A stretch of 64,000 nt of DNA from Torreya grandis (Eukaryota > Streptophyta > Pinopsida > Cupressales > Taxaceae), in contig JARHVA010000157.1 of NCBI GenBank assembly GCA_037957365.1, positions 4,126,001-4,190,000 of the forward strand, read 5' to 3'. A program made the translations under genes and the position numbers. The notes beneath the pieces were generated by a model. The model saw only the letters and a list, made by a program, of their open reading frames with translations, was not told the DNA's origin and searched no databases. Shown one piece after another: positions 36,818 to 47,592 of the stretch (position 1 is the stretch's first letter; every line of letters begins with the position of its first letter).

Positions 36818-37092
36818 TTTTGGTGACTCGACTGGGAAGCATGCTTGCTATGCTTGAGGACCCAGGCCATGTATAAACGCTATATGAATCCCAGATGGTG
36901 AATCTGATCTTTGATTAAAAAATATGCTCTGATCATTGCTGTAATAACCTCTTCCTTCAAAATAAGAAGGAAAACACACGAAAGTGAAAAACTAACTAAA
37001 GCGAATGTGCAACAAGCACTTATTGAACAAAACTGAAGCAAACTACTATGCTTTTACAGCACTTGGAGGAAAGTAAAAACAACTACAATAAC
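36818..37092 (-). other. Element 3 3' untranslated region
   Basis: This is non-coding DNA between the ORF stop and the 3' LTR. The bases touching the LTR (TTTTGGTGACTCGACTGGGA on the plus strand) correspond to the boundary blocks at 8729 and 44047 in elements 1 and 2. Confidence 0.6.
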
Positions 37093-38727
37093 CTAGTTAA
37101 CCATGATAAGGTACGATCCACCTAGATCAAATGGAAAATTCTTGAACTCACTCCTTTCGAGAGGTGATACAATTTGCAAGGCAGGATATTTGTTAGTCAT
37201 AACCTTTGATGAGTTAGTTGCCTTGTCGACCAACTGTATTAGCACCTTCTTGAATGAGTCATCAATATCAAACCAGTCACCAATAAAGATAAACTCACCA
37301 AGTATTTCCTGACTGTCCTCAGATTGCTTATCATCTATCACCATGTCAAGTGATATCCCATCTATGCATGGTTCTTGAGTGGCCACGTCCTTCTTGTTGA
37401 CTGCTGCGAGTTCATCCAGCTCTTCAAGGAGCTTTGAATATGCAACCCAATCTATACTGGTATCTTGAATAGGTGGTTCTTTATCAACCTGCTTATAAAT
37501 GTGCTCTTCAATAGCCAACATATCTATACAAAGCTCTTCAATCTCTAGTAGAGGCTCAAGGTATAGCTGCCAATCATATTTTTGTTCCTCATTTTGGTCT
37601 ATTTGAACTGAATCCACTATCACGCTATCTGAATCTTTCTCAATAGGAGATACCTGTAACTCATGTATGACTTCCATTTGTACCAGCGCCTTTTGATGTT
37701 CATCCACATCAAGATTAGTCTTCCCACTCTCAGTTATAATTGGATGCTCAATCAAAACCTCAAGAGAAGCATCAATAGGAATTTCCTCAAATACTTCTGA
37801 AGCATACTCCACACGTTTTGCAAGACCCTAACCTGTAGCTGCAACCTCTTTCTCAATACTTTGAAGAACAGGGTCTTCTTGAGGAAGGGCGATGGCGGGA
37901 GGGTGATGAAATTCACTTGTTTGAGAGGGAAAATGAAGCATGGGAGATTGATCATGATCAGATTTTGGAGTCTTGAGGGAAAAGGAATCATGTAGGGATT
38001 TTGGGAAAGAGAAATTCTTAAAAACCTTTGTATTCTATTCCTTCCACCTGGCCATTACCTCATCAAAGTTTGGAACCTGTTTGTCCTCCTGGACAACCTG
38101 AGCTTGAGAGATGATTGGTGAGGAAATGATGGGACTATAGGAAGGTCTAGTCTCATAAATAGCCACTTGAATAGGCTTTTTATTATGCTCTTGACTCAAA
38201 CTAGGAAGCTCCCTTGGCACATGCTGGGCATGGTGAAGAGCTTCATAAGAATAAGAAGCACCATAGCCATTTGTAGAAAATTCTTTTAACGCGATTCTCT
38301 GCCTTTCCCAAGCCTCCATATTTTCTAATGCAAGAATACATAGTCCATTTATCTCTTCTGGATCATTAGACACATTTTGAAATAGACCATTTATTTCCTC
38401 ATACTGAGAGTTAGAACAAACCTTTCTTGCATATGCCAGTATTCTGAGCTCTATTTCATTCATTTTTTCTTGAAGGTGATACTACTCATATGTGACGTCA
38501 TAACCATATGGGGAAGATGAAATCTGATCCTGAGACTGATATGGATTACTAGGTAGGTAAGAGTCATGTTCTTGACAATAAGGATCATGAAAAACTTGAT
38601 AAGGCTCCACATAGCTTTGATAATAACCTTGATTAGGCTCATAGATATCATGACCAGGCTGGTATGATCCATCATTAGGCTGACAAGGAAACATACCATA
38701 GGAATTCTCTCCATACATAGCCATCAA
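37093..38727 (-). pseudogene. Element 3 sole ORF: Tyr/Gln-rich N-terminus, acidic C-terminus (544 codons, unknown)
   Basis: One minus-strand frame runs from ATG at 38727 to a stop at 37093, interrupted only by three TAG codons (38482-38484, 38035-38037, 37828-37830), each replaceable by CAG. Residues 1-82 are rich in Tyr, Gln, Pro and Ser with loose repeats (GSYQPGHDIYEPNQGYYQSY). Residues ~89-145 look helical (MNEIELRILAYARKV, ENMEAWERQRIALKEF). A Pro/Ser-rich linker follows, then from ~305 a very acidic part (IEELCIDMLAIEEH, LEELDELAA, EFIFIGDWFDIDDSFKKVL). There is no zinc knuckle, protease, RT or integrase. Position between LTRs makes a structural, Gag-like role likely by context, but homology to Gag is not seen. 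Element 2's post-gag acidic stretch has a loosely similar EEDxWQ(H/L)Y segment. The rarity of stops compared with its neighbours suggests a younger or longer-constrained frame. Confidence 0.75.
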
Positions 38728-38897
38728 AATTCATTAGTGATAAAAATAGACTTACATGGATGCTGACCTGAACTGTTAGAAATAACTACTTGAGCTTGGA
38801 GTCACTGAATACCTCTTGAAGAACACTGTTGTAACTGCAATTAACTATGATTTCATAAAAACTAGGAAAAATGAGTCCCATTGGGCGTGCAAAAAAC
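38728..38897 (-). other. Element 3 5' leader with putative primer-binding site
   Basis: The minus strand just inside the right LTR reads TTTTTTGCACGCCCAATGGG and continues with ACTC. This resembles a decayed TGGCGCCCAACGTGGG-type tRNA primer-binding site. The match is by eye and partial. Confidence 0.4.
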
Positions 38898-40780
38898 TGT
38901 TGTCAACCTGGAGCTATGCCCTGATTCAAAGACATGCATGAAACGACCAGTCATCTATCTGGCTGAAACAATGGGATCTTCTCACGAGGGTGGGTGCCTC
39001 AATAGCGAGTAGAACCTCCAGAGAAGGTTGGTTCCTGTATGATGTATCAATGAAGATTCCTACTCTATGCTGCTGACTGCCATGGAAAAGGGAGAAAGAA
39101 AACTTAAAGGGGAAATCCTACCTAAAAGAGGATGATACACCAGAACTATGATCCTACTCAGCTCAAAACCTTGAACAGTGAGCAAAAAATAGAGAAGGAA
39201 GACCTTAGACTTCGAATTAATCACTTGTGCATAAGTATTTCATGCAGAGGTTCGGTCCAATAACTAAAACTTGAGGAAAATGGTGGAGAGAGGTCTGATA
39301 AAAGACATTATGCAGCCACCTAACATCCACTTACAATTTCGGCAAAAGACAATAAAGAACACTTCAACATGACCTACACAAGGATAATATAGTAGCTAGG
39401 TACAAACAGAATTTGGGAAGGGAGAAAACTCTACCACTTATGCAAATTGCTGAAAAATATACACTATGCCAAGCTTGAAATCTAAAAGTACACTCCCGCT
39501 TATTGATCAAAAAGGTTACGCAACTCTTAATGGCAGAGTCTGGTCTAACCAAGAGAGATTGGATGGATTTTTTTTTCAATGCTAAAAGCCATTATATATC
39601 AATTTTTAAGAGGCCAAAGATAGTCGTATAATCTTTAAGAGAAAAATTCACTTTGGTTAACTTAATAAAATATATTTTTCCTGTCTTTGCATGAATTTTC
39701 CTTGTTTGATGAAGCACTTGATCCTTTAGTTAACTCCAAATATGGAATAGTCAGCCCCTGTTTGAAGCTAAATTTAACCTTTGGATGCATGTGTTGTAAG
39801 AAGACAAACAGGTCTTAATAGCTCCGGTCAACTGAAATTTAGACTATTTATTTGAAAATTGACCCAATGCTTGCATGTAAATCTTTTAATTCTAGTCGTT
39901 CCGAAGAAATTCAATTGTCTTTGATACCATCTTTGCATTTTCCTGAGATTTCAGCTGTATGTCGGTATTTCTGCTGTGTCAAGATTTTTATTTCTCTTTG
40001 CAAGCTTAGTGGCGAATTTATCCTCGGCTTTGTCTGCTCCTTTGGTCGCTGGCATAACTGCGTGTTGTTTGAGCTCCTTCCCTTTATATCCTGTGGCCCC
40101 TTTTTTTTGTTTTGAATGCCTTTTGTGTAAGTTTCTTTGCCTTTTGAAAAAGTCTGGGGTTTTTAGCAGGCAGTCCACATAGTGCCCTTCCCCCTTTTTT
40201 TTGAAAATTGAAAGTACACTCCGTGATCTGTTGCTCTTTTGAAACACTTTTTGGGATTCCAACGTGTCCTCCAGTAGTCCCTTCACACAACGCCTTTGTG
40301 TCAGCTAGCAACAGTCCACGTTGTCTATCCAAGTTGGCAGTCCACATTTCACTCCAGTAGTCTATGTGACAGTCTGTGTCTTCAGCCTTTTTTTTGTGTA
40401 GGCTTTTAAAAAAAACCCAGGGTCTCTTTTGTATTGGAAGCCATTCTGAATTCCTTCAGACTTTTTTTCTGAAGGAATTCCTTCAGACAAAAAGTATGAA
40501 GGATTGCAGCTTTGCATTTGGCAGCCTATGGAAACATTTTTGTGGCTTTCTCTTCTCTGTTATTTCCCTTGCTTCGTGCCATTTCTAACCCTCCCCTTTT
40601 GATTTTTTGGCTCCTCCTTGGTCCTTTATCCTTGTCTAATTTCCCGTAGACTCAATTCCTTTGCAAATGAATTATTTCAATTGGTCTACCTCTTGCCCAA
40701 TGTATTATTTCTTCTTTGGCTAGAGACGTGAATCTTCCGTATGGCAAGAGACAATCTGACTTGTGGAAGAATTGTCAATA
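38898..40780 (-). repeat. Element 3 5' LTR (right copy, 1883 bp)
   Basis: An uninterrupted copy of the left LTR that shows the empty LINE target at 39918-39930. By eye the two copies are about nine-tenths identical or better. It carries a TATA-like box near 40077-40095 and the palindrome at 40458-40497. Confidence 0.9.
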
Positions 40781-40785
40781 GGGTA

Positions 40786-41191
40786 CCCTACCACCAAACA
40801 TGACAATGATTATGTTTATGTAGTAGTTGATATATTCTAAAAGATGGAAGTTATCATATTTTGTAAGAAATAACTCTCAACTATATAAACAAATCAATTA
40901 TATTTTTAACATTTATGGATTCACTTTGATATCTTATAAAATATCATCTCTTGTATAGATATAGGGTTCTTAAGAACTTTATGGAAAACACTTTGGTATA
41001 TGTCAAACATAAAGTTGAACAAGTCTATTGATTTCCATGCCTACATTGATGGACAAATGGAAATTATAAATGTGATGATAATGTATCTTATAAGGATGTA
41101 TAATTAAAATAAGCAACACACATGGGATGAATGCCCTCCTTTCATTTGGCATAATCAAAAAACCTTTACATAACTCTACCACACATAGTCC
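40786..41191 (+). pseudogene. Element 4 integrase, part 2 (catalytic core)
   Basis: The plus strand continues the integrase core: PTTKHDNDYVYVVVDIF (about 40787-40838) matches the consensus GLPxTxxGxDxxxVVVDRFSK, and SIDFHAYIDGQMEIIN (about 41020-41070) matches STAFHPQTDGQTEVVN. WDECPPFIWH near 41128 matches the conserved WDExLPxIQ. The catalytic Asp and Glu contexts are recognisable but altered, with many stops and shifts. It is cut at 41191 by element 2. Confidence 0.78.
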
Positions 41192-44046
41192 TGTTGATGC
41201 CTAAATGTATACCATATGTGCCCAACGTGTTTAAGAAACTCTTATCATTTTTCAATTACTAATAATCCAATGCATGAGTTTTAGGTTGTGATAATCCTAT
41301 TATATATTGGTGGAATAGATGCAGAACAAGTGACTATTTCACAATATTTATATTAAGTGGTGGTTGGGAGGCACCATGGCCAAATAACATATCTATGTAA
41401 AATATTCAGTATACAAAGCTAAGGATGGTGAATTATGATAAATAACTAATCTAAGATGGATATTTACAATGGAAATTAAATTAAGGTGATTTAGTTAAAA
41501 AAGAAGCAAAAAGAAGGGTGGGGAAGAAAGAAATATTGATGATCTTCATTTCAAACATCATGACAAAGTTCATATTTCATCTAGGCATGTACTTTAATCA
41601 ATGTGTAACATGAAATAACTTAATCCCAAATCATATCACACATCAAGGAAACTTCTAAGGAAGGTCGAAATAATGTAAATAATAACTTGGTTCACTTTAA
41701 AGATTTACCCCTGAAAGCAAATAGCATTAGTCCAAATGCAATAAGAGTAAGAAAATGAAATGAACCTAAGGACTTTCAGTCAACCTAGCATTGGCACAAG
41801 TTAACAACTCTAAAATAAAATGTACACACCAACAATCCATGAGAACCATTCAAATCTGAAACTCAGAACAAATAAGTGAGAGAGAAGCCATGACAATCTT
41901 TGCAAAATTTATTGCTTATATTAATTGCTCCTAGTTTACAAAGTAATTTGGCTCTAAGAACTCCCTCCATTTTGAAAATTGAAAATGCCCCTTTTATAAG
42001 ATACAAGGTAGCATGTTGATCAGTCTCATTTAATTACATTTATACAAGTGTATAGGATACGTGTTCTTTTTATTTCATTCTAGAACAAAAGACCTTTTCC
42101 TTTTAATAGACTAATTTATAGACAATGTGCTCTTACAAATTTCACATGTCTATAAAAAATAATATATTATTTTAAATTATTATAAAAAGTTGGTTATAAA
42201 ATGAATATTGTTATTTCATTGATCTTTGGGACCCTTCTTCAAGCTGTAAATCCCTTTTAAACTACTCACCAATGGACAATATCTCAACTTACCTTTACAT
42301 AGATGACAATTTAGCCTCCCTTGAGTCAATTATAATGATCACAAGATTTGGTTATGGTCCTTGCTTTGCTAGGACATTCTTATAGTTTCCAATAGTGTTT
42401 CAATAGTGGTAGCTAGTTCAAACATTGTGAGCTTAGATCCTAACCCTTATATTACCAGGTTCATAGGGTCTCATATTTGGCCTATTGCACTCACATGACT
42501 ATGATGTGGAATTTCCATGGAATCTCTATGGTATTCTATCCATCACTATCCTAAAATATGACCATTGCCTTTTAAAATTTAGATCCAAGCAACTATGTTA
42601 AAATTGACATCTGCATGACCATCATTTGACATCTATAGGAACATCTTTGATGGTTACGTGACCGTCAATTTTAAACATGTTATGGGGAATATCTACCAAT
42701 CCTATCACTTGTCATTTTTTGGTTTTTTCTGCACTCTGTGTGTGCCATGTGTTGACTACTCAGTGCTTCTATGCTCTTTATACTGGGATTTGAGGTTATG
42801 CCACTTGGCAGTCCCATGACAACTTAGAAGTTCTTTGAAAAGTCTTCATTGGTCTCATTCCATTGATACAAATTTGTACGCTAGAATGTGTACCATTGAT
42901 CTCTATCAGGTGCTCAATGTTTAAACCAGGACCATGCTTTTTATCATTGATTTTTCTCTATCGATCAAATGTGTACATTGTAACATGTACCATTGATCAT
43001 CTAAATTTGTTGGGGCTTTAAGTTGGGGACCACTACTTGAATTTTTAATATTGATATTACTTTGTTTGATCATATCCCTCCACTTAAACATGTGTCATTG
43101 ATCTTATATAGAAGAACAAAAGTTAATATCAAGAGCAAATATAAAGGACTTAAGATAAAAAGATTAATCTAAGTTCTAAACATATATATGAGACCTCATG
43201 AATTTAAAAGGGACTCAGCATAAAGACTTTGAACCATGGTTTTATTCATATTAATAAATACAAATATTTTAGTCTAAGGTTTTTAAGCTAATTTTGTAAC
43301 ATATAAAAAGGACCCCATGAATAATAAAAGGACCTAGGCATGAAGATTTTGGATCAAGGTTATAAACATAGAACAAAAAGGACCCCACAAATAATTAAAT
43401 GGACCAAGCATAAGGATTTTAACATAATATTTTTAAGCTAGGATAAACATATTAAATTGACCTTGCATTTTTAGTTGGACCAGGCTAAGATAAAAGGGAT
43501 CATGGATAATGAGATATAAAAAGGGACTAAGCATGAATTATTATCCTAAGGTTTGGTTGTGTTGAAAAACATGACCAAGCCTTAGGATAAAAATTAAACT
43601 AAGTCCACAAAATTTAAAATGTTCCTGCTTAAATTTAAATAAAAGCTCCTACTTATTTTAAATTTGAATTAAAAGGTCTAAGTAAAACATCAGGCTAGGG
43701 TTTTAAAAATATGAATTTAACCAACCAATTATAGACCAAGGTTAGTAAAAGATCAATTTAACATTGAAGCACAAAAACCCTAAGCATGTTCAACCCCAAA
43801 TGGGCTCCATTAAACCTACAACCTAAAAGGTATATATTTAATGTTAGTACCTTAGATAAGAGTAAAGCAGAACCATGAACAAATAGGCTAGCTAAACCAT
43901 GGTGTGGATGATCTTCAAATACAAATAATGTGTAAACATGATAGTGACACTCTGATGAAGTGAATTTTTAATTTTAAGGTACAAATTTGTATAATTTAAC
44001 ACAAGGGTTCCCATTTTTTAGAAATGGAGGTATGTTGACCTCAAAA
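41192..44046 (-). repeat. Element 2 3' LTR (left copy, 2855 bp)
   Basis: It matches 47593-50384. Compared with element 1's LTR it lacks nearly all of the ~3.2-kb embedded reading frame. Only a short minus-strand stretch at about 42240-42580 (with GSKLTMFELATTIETLLETI) looks protein-like and may be a remnant of its C-terminal part. The rest (42660-44046) has the same TAAGC/AAGGACC-type degenerate repeats as element 1. The end is TCAAAA instead of TCAACA. Confidence 0.9.
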
Positions 44047-45120
44047 AATGGCAACTTCTAGGGGAAACATAGCAATATGTTATAATTCAAAGACTCTAAC
44101 TTAGACAAATAATTAATCTACTTATTCCATTTGATCATGCACTATTATTAAGATCAATTCATGGTTAAAAAAAATCTTGCATATGTAGAATTAGGATCAA
44201 ATATCAAAACCTTAGTCATGTTGTGTGTGTGCTTTGATTCCACTTACTGATTGCCAAAGGATTTAGAGAACAACTTATAGGTTCATGACTTTAACCATTA
44301 ACATTAACTTTCATTATATTTGAATATTCATTGAGAACCATGATTTATCTTAAGGAAGGCTTGGGCATTACTCTATTATTAGCCAGGCATCCATAGCCTC
44401 GATAAAGATGCCTTCATCTCCACTCAAGGCCTTGCTCCACTATCGACCAGGCATCTATAACCCTGATGGAGATTACCCGAATCACTTTTTGCTTAAAAAT
44501 CCTTTGAATTTTATAATAAGGATCTTATTTTATATTTTTCAAATCATTTTGAATTTCTAGCAAAGGTTGGGAACCAAGTTATCTAAGTTTAGGGATTTGG
44601 TCAAGTGTTTGATTTTTAGACAATCATCCTTAGCTATAAACTTTATCCTAGGCAATTAATATTTTTTAAGTGCAAACATAATTATGTCTTAATAGTTTAA
44701 GATTTCATCCTACATTTTTAATCCTTCTTAAAACCAAGATTAGATTAGAACATGGTTTAAAATCTCAAGGAAAAATTAACTTACCTATCAGTCTTTGCTA
44801 GATTCTCTAAACTACAACATCAAGCTCATATTTCAACAATCCATGATCAACCAATGTTGAGAAGTCATACATGTATTTCTGAACTATGAATCTCTTGAGT
44901 AGTTAGATGAAACTCAAGTTAAGGGTTGTCCAAAAGGACTTGTTTAGAATCAAGGAACAAATCATAAAACAAAACAAACAAATATAAATATGAATGATAT
45001 ACAAACAAGGTACAGGAAGGGAATAAAAAATCAAGAAATAAAGAATAAGAAAGAAACTAAACTAAGCCCTACACTAACCCCATAAATTACTTACCTACAA
45101 GATCAAATGAAAAGTTATTT
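44047..45120 (-). other. Element 2 3' untranslated region
   Basis: It aligns with 8729-9660 of element 1, starting with the boundary block AATGGCAACTTCTAGGGGAA at 44047-44066 and including the TAGGCATC repeat near 44385-44460. The similarity ends near 44960-45000, marking one side of the pol deletion relative to element 1. Confidence 0.65.
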
Positions 45121-45289
45121 ATCCTACTAAATAACCTTAAAACATGAATGTTTTCTCTTAGTGGCCTTTTTTTTTAGATAGGATCACTTGTATGTTTGTG
45201 TCTTCTAGATGATGTAGCTTGGCCTCCTATTAGCATTCTTAAATGTATGGATCAAAGGTATGAATCTAGGATCTAATCATCTTCTTACC

Positions 45290-47100
45290 AAATCCTTCTA
45301 TCTTACATCAAGAGTGTTAGTTCTGCTTTAATCATAGGCAAATAATGACTTATATCATCCTTATTTAATGAAGGTAGCTCAGCTAGAATTCTTATCCTAA
45401 TGTCTTCATTAAGCTTAGCTTGAGGAGGAGATGGACTATCAATATTTGTACCAAAAAATTATAAGTCATCCTAAAAGGCTACTTAATTTTGATCAGCTAA
45501 AACAACATGAAATTCATCTATAACCATACTATTTGAATCAAGTTGATCACACACTTCCACCCTTTTGAAGGTGTCATATGAAAATTCCTAATCTATTTTA
45601 CTTGTTTCATCCTCATCTTTCATGTAGAATGGCATCTCAACTACCCAATTTAGTCCCAAATCATCTTGATTTAGGGTCTCTATAATGATATTTTTATCTT
45701 TGAAAACCTCAATTTCTTTCAAAAAATCCTAGTATAAATGTTGCCACTAGTCTTCTTCTTCAAGGGTAGACTCTATTTCATAAATGACCTCATATGATTT
45801 TCCTTCACAACTATCTTCTTTGATCTTGTTCATGGGGTTGCTTATCTTGAATGTCCATTTCATCTTCTAGATCATCTTCTAGTTCACTTTCTTATTCAAA
45901 TGGAAAATCAAAAGCCTATATGAAGGATATAGAATTTCTTGTAAAGCTAGATGTCCCTGTAACACTATCTTGATAAAACATAGGTTTAGATGTAGCCTTT
46001 TCACTTTGATATGCTTCTAAGATATTACAATTATCAACTAGGCATATATCACAAAGATTCATTTCATGCATGCCCTCAAATGAGTAATTGTTTCTTTTAT
46101 CATGAAACCTATTAAACCTTTGAAAATCATAGTTTCTGTTGGAGCCTTCCCTAAAATTTACCACTTACTTTTACAACTAAATAAAATCAGTGTTCAAATT
46201 TTGAACCATCTTAAGTATGGATTCATCCTCATTATTTGGTGCTTTTGAGTTATGAACTTGATTGTCATTACTAGTTGGCACCAAATTCTCTATCCTTGTG
46301 GATGAAATCCATTTGTATCATTGTTTAAGAATTCTAAATTTTGGCTAGGATAGGCATGATTTAAGGTAAATTGGTTCAAGACTAGTGTCTGATTTAAGGT
46401 AGACACACTCTAATTGGCATTAGGAATGACATTTAGTGCTAGGTAATTAGGGTTAATGTTTGGGATAGCATATGAAAGTTGGCCTTGAGGTGATATTTGG
46501 TCACTGATTATTACAGTTTCAATGTAAACTAATGCTAAGGTTTTTTATGAATCCAATAGACCTTCTAAGAAACATAGAAGTCATGGGATCCAAAGCATCC
46601 TTGTAAATCTCTAAGGCTAAAGCCTCTTCAGGTCTATAAGGGGCTATGGTTCTGCTAAAAATATTCTATAACCTAGCATTAAAGGCTCTAATGGTCTCAT
46701 TTGAGTCTCATCTGATAGTAGTGAATTGTTGATACAAAATGCATGGACTAATGATTTTACCAAATTGACCAATAAAGATTTTGTTAAAATCATCCTAGCT
46801 AGTAATATAATCCTTTAGAAGGTTAAGGAACCATCCATATGCAACATCTTTGAAAGTAAATGAAAACAATTTGCATGATACATATTTATGAATAACATTT
46901 AAGAGTCTTAAGGAAACCTTGAAAGATATAACATGGTATTCAATTGCGACAATGCCATTAGGATTTAAATAAGTTAAATACCTTTCAGGTTTTCTTAGTA
47001 GGTCATGTACCTAACTAGGCACATTGATAGAAGATCCACCTAGCCATGTCATACTATGATGAGGATCTTACTTTTGGTAGTTCTAGCTCCAAATCCTATT
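45290..47100 (-). pseudogene. Element 2 Gag with acidic C-terminal extension
   Basis: The gag capsid-like stretch at about 46500-46900 aligns with element 1's gag on the minus strand at the nucleotide level (for example the PYxxxxQAL-encoding and WLxNLL-encoding blocks). An open piece at 45916-46164 contains NYDFQRFNRFHDKRNNYSF and a damaged cysteine cluster (NLCDICLVDNC), probably the zinc knuckle. Below that, about 45290-45900, is a very acidic tail (ELEDDLEDEMD, EIESTLEEED followed by WQHLY). No pol follows. Stops are mostly TAA/TAG at Gln positions. The product would package RNA but could not replicate it without helper enzymes. Confidence 0.72.
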
Positions 47101-47592
47101 TGAAATATGATGTGTAAGCCTCATCCTTACAAAAAAGAATGATTAGACTCACTCATTAAGTAAATTTTTCAAAAATATGTATAAAAAATAGTAAAGGACA
47201 TCGATACTTAACTAAATTAGCTCAATGATATGTCCAAATATGTTAGTATGAATGATATTTATATGTTTCAAGTTTAGATGAACTCAAATTTGCAAATAAT
47301 CAATCAATTTTTTAACAAAATTTCTATTACTAACCTCAAACGCCTTGGATTTAAGCTATCTTTACCAAAAATACTCATGAATCTTTAAAGAATGTCAATT
47401 TTTATCTAAAGGAAGCACAAATATTGGTCTAAGACCATGAAGATCAATGATCTTTGCATAAATATGTAAAAATAAACACAAATATGCAAAGATTACATCA
47501 ATATTTGATCAAAATACACCAAAATTAGCAAAGATTCTAAAAATTCACAAAGATTTATTTTCCCCTCCTTCTAGCACCAGTGAAACTCCTCT
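47101..47592 (-). other. Element 2 5' leader with putative primer-binding site
   Basis: Ten bases inside the LTR the minus strand reads ACTGGTGCTAGAAGGAGGGG (complement of 47562-47582 and neighbours), the counterpart of the element 1 site at 16038-16060. The rest is untranslated. Confidence 0.5.

Larger units (their letters stand above)
31693..40780 (-). mobile_element. Element 3: non-autonomous LTR retrotransposon, interrupted by a LINE
   Basis: Two ~1.88-kb direct repeats (31693-36817, after subtracting the LINE, and 38898-40780) flank a 2.08-kb internal region. They start TGTTGTCAACC and end GTCAATA (originally probably GTCAACA). The flanks GGCTA (31688-31692) and GGGTA (40781-40785) match at four of five bases, a decayed target-site duplication. 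The internal region encodes one protein on the minus strand and no pol, so the element needed enzymes from elsewhere. Orientation is minus by the ORF, by the TATA-like boxes in the LTRs, and by a putative primer-binding site (minus strand TGCACGCCCAATGGGACTC near 38872-38893) next to the right LTR. It lies in element 4's integrase. Confidence 0.88.
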
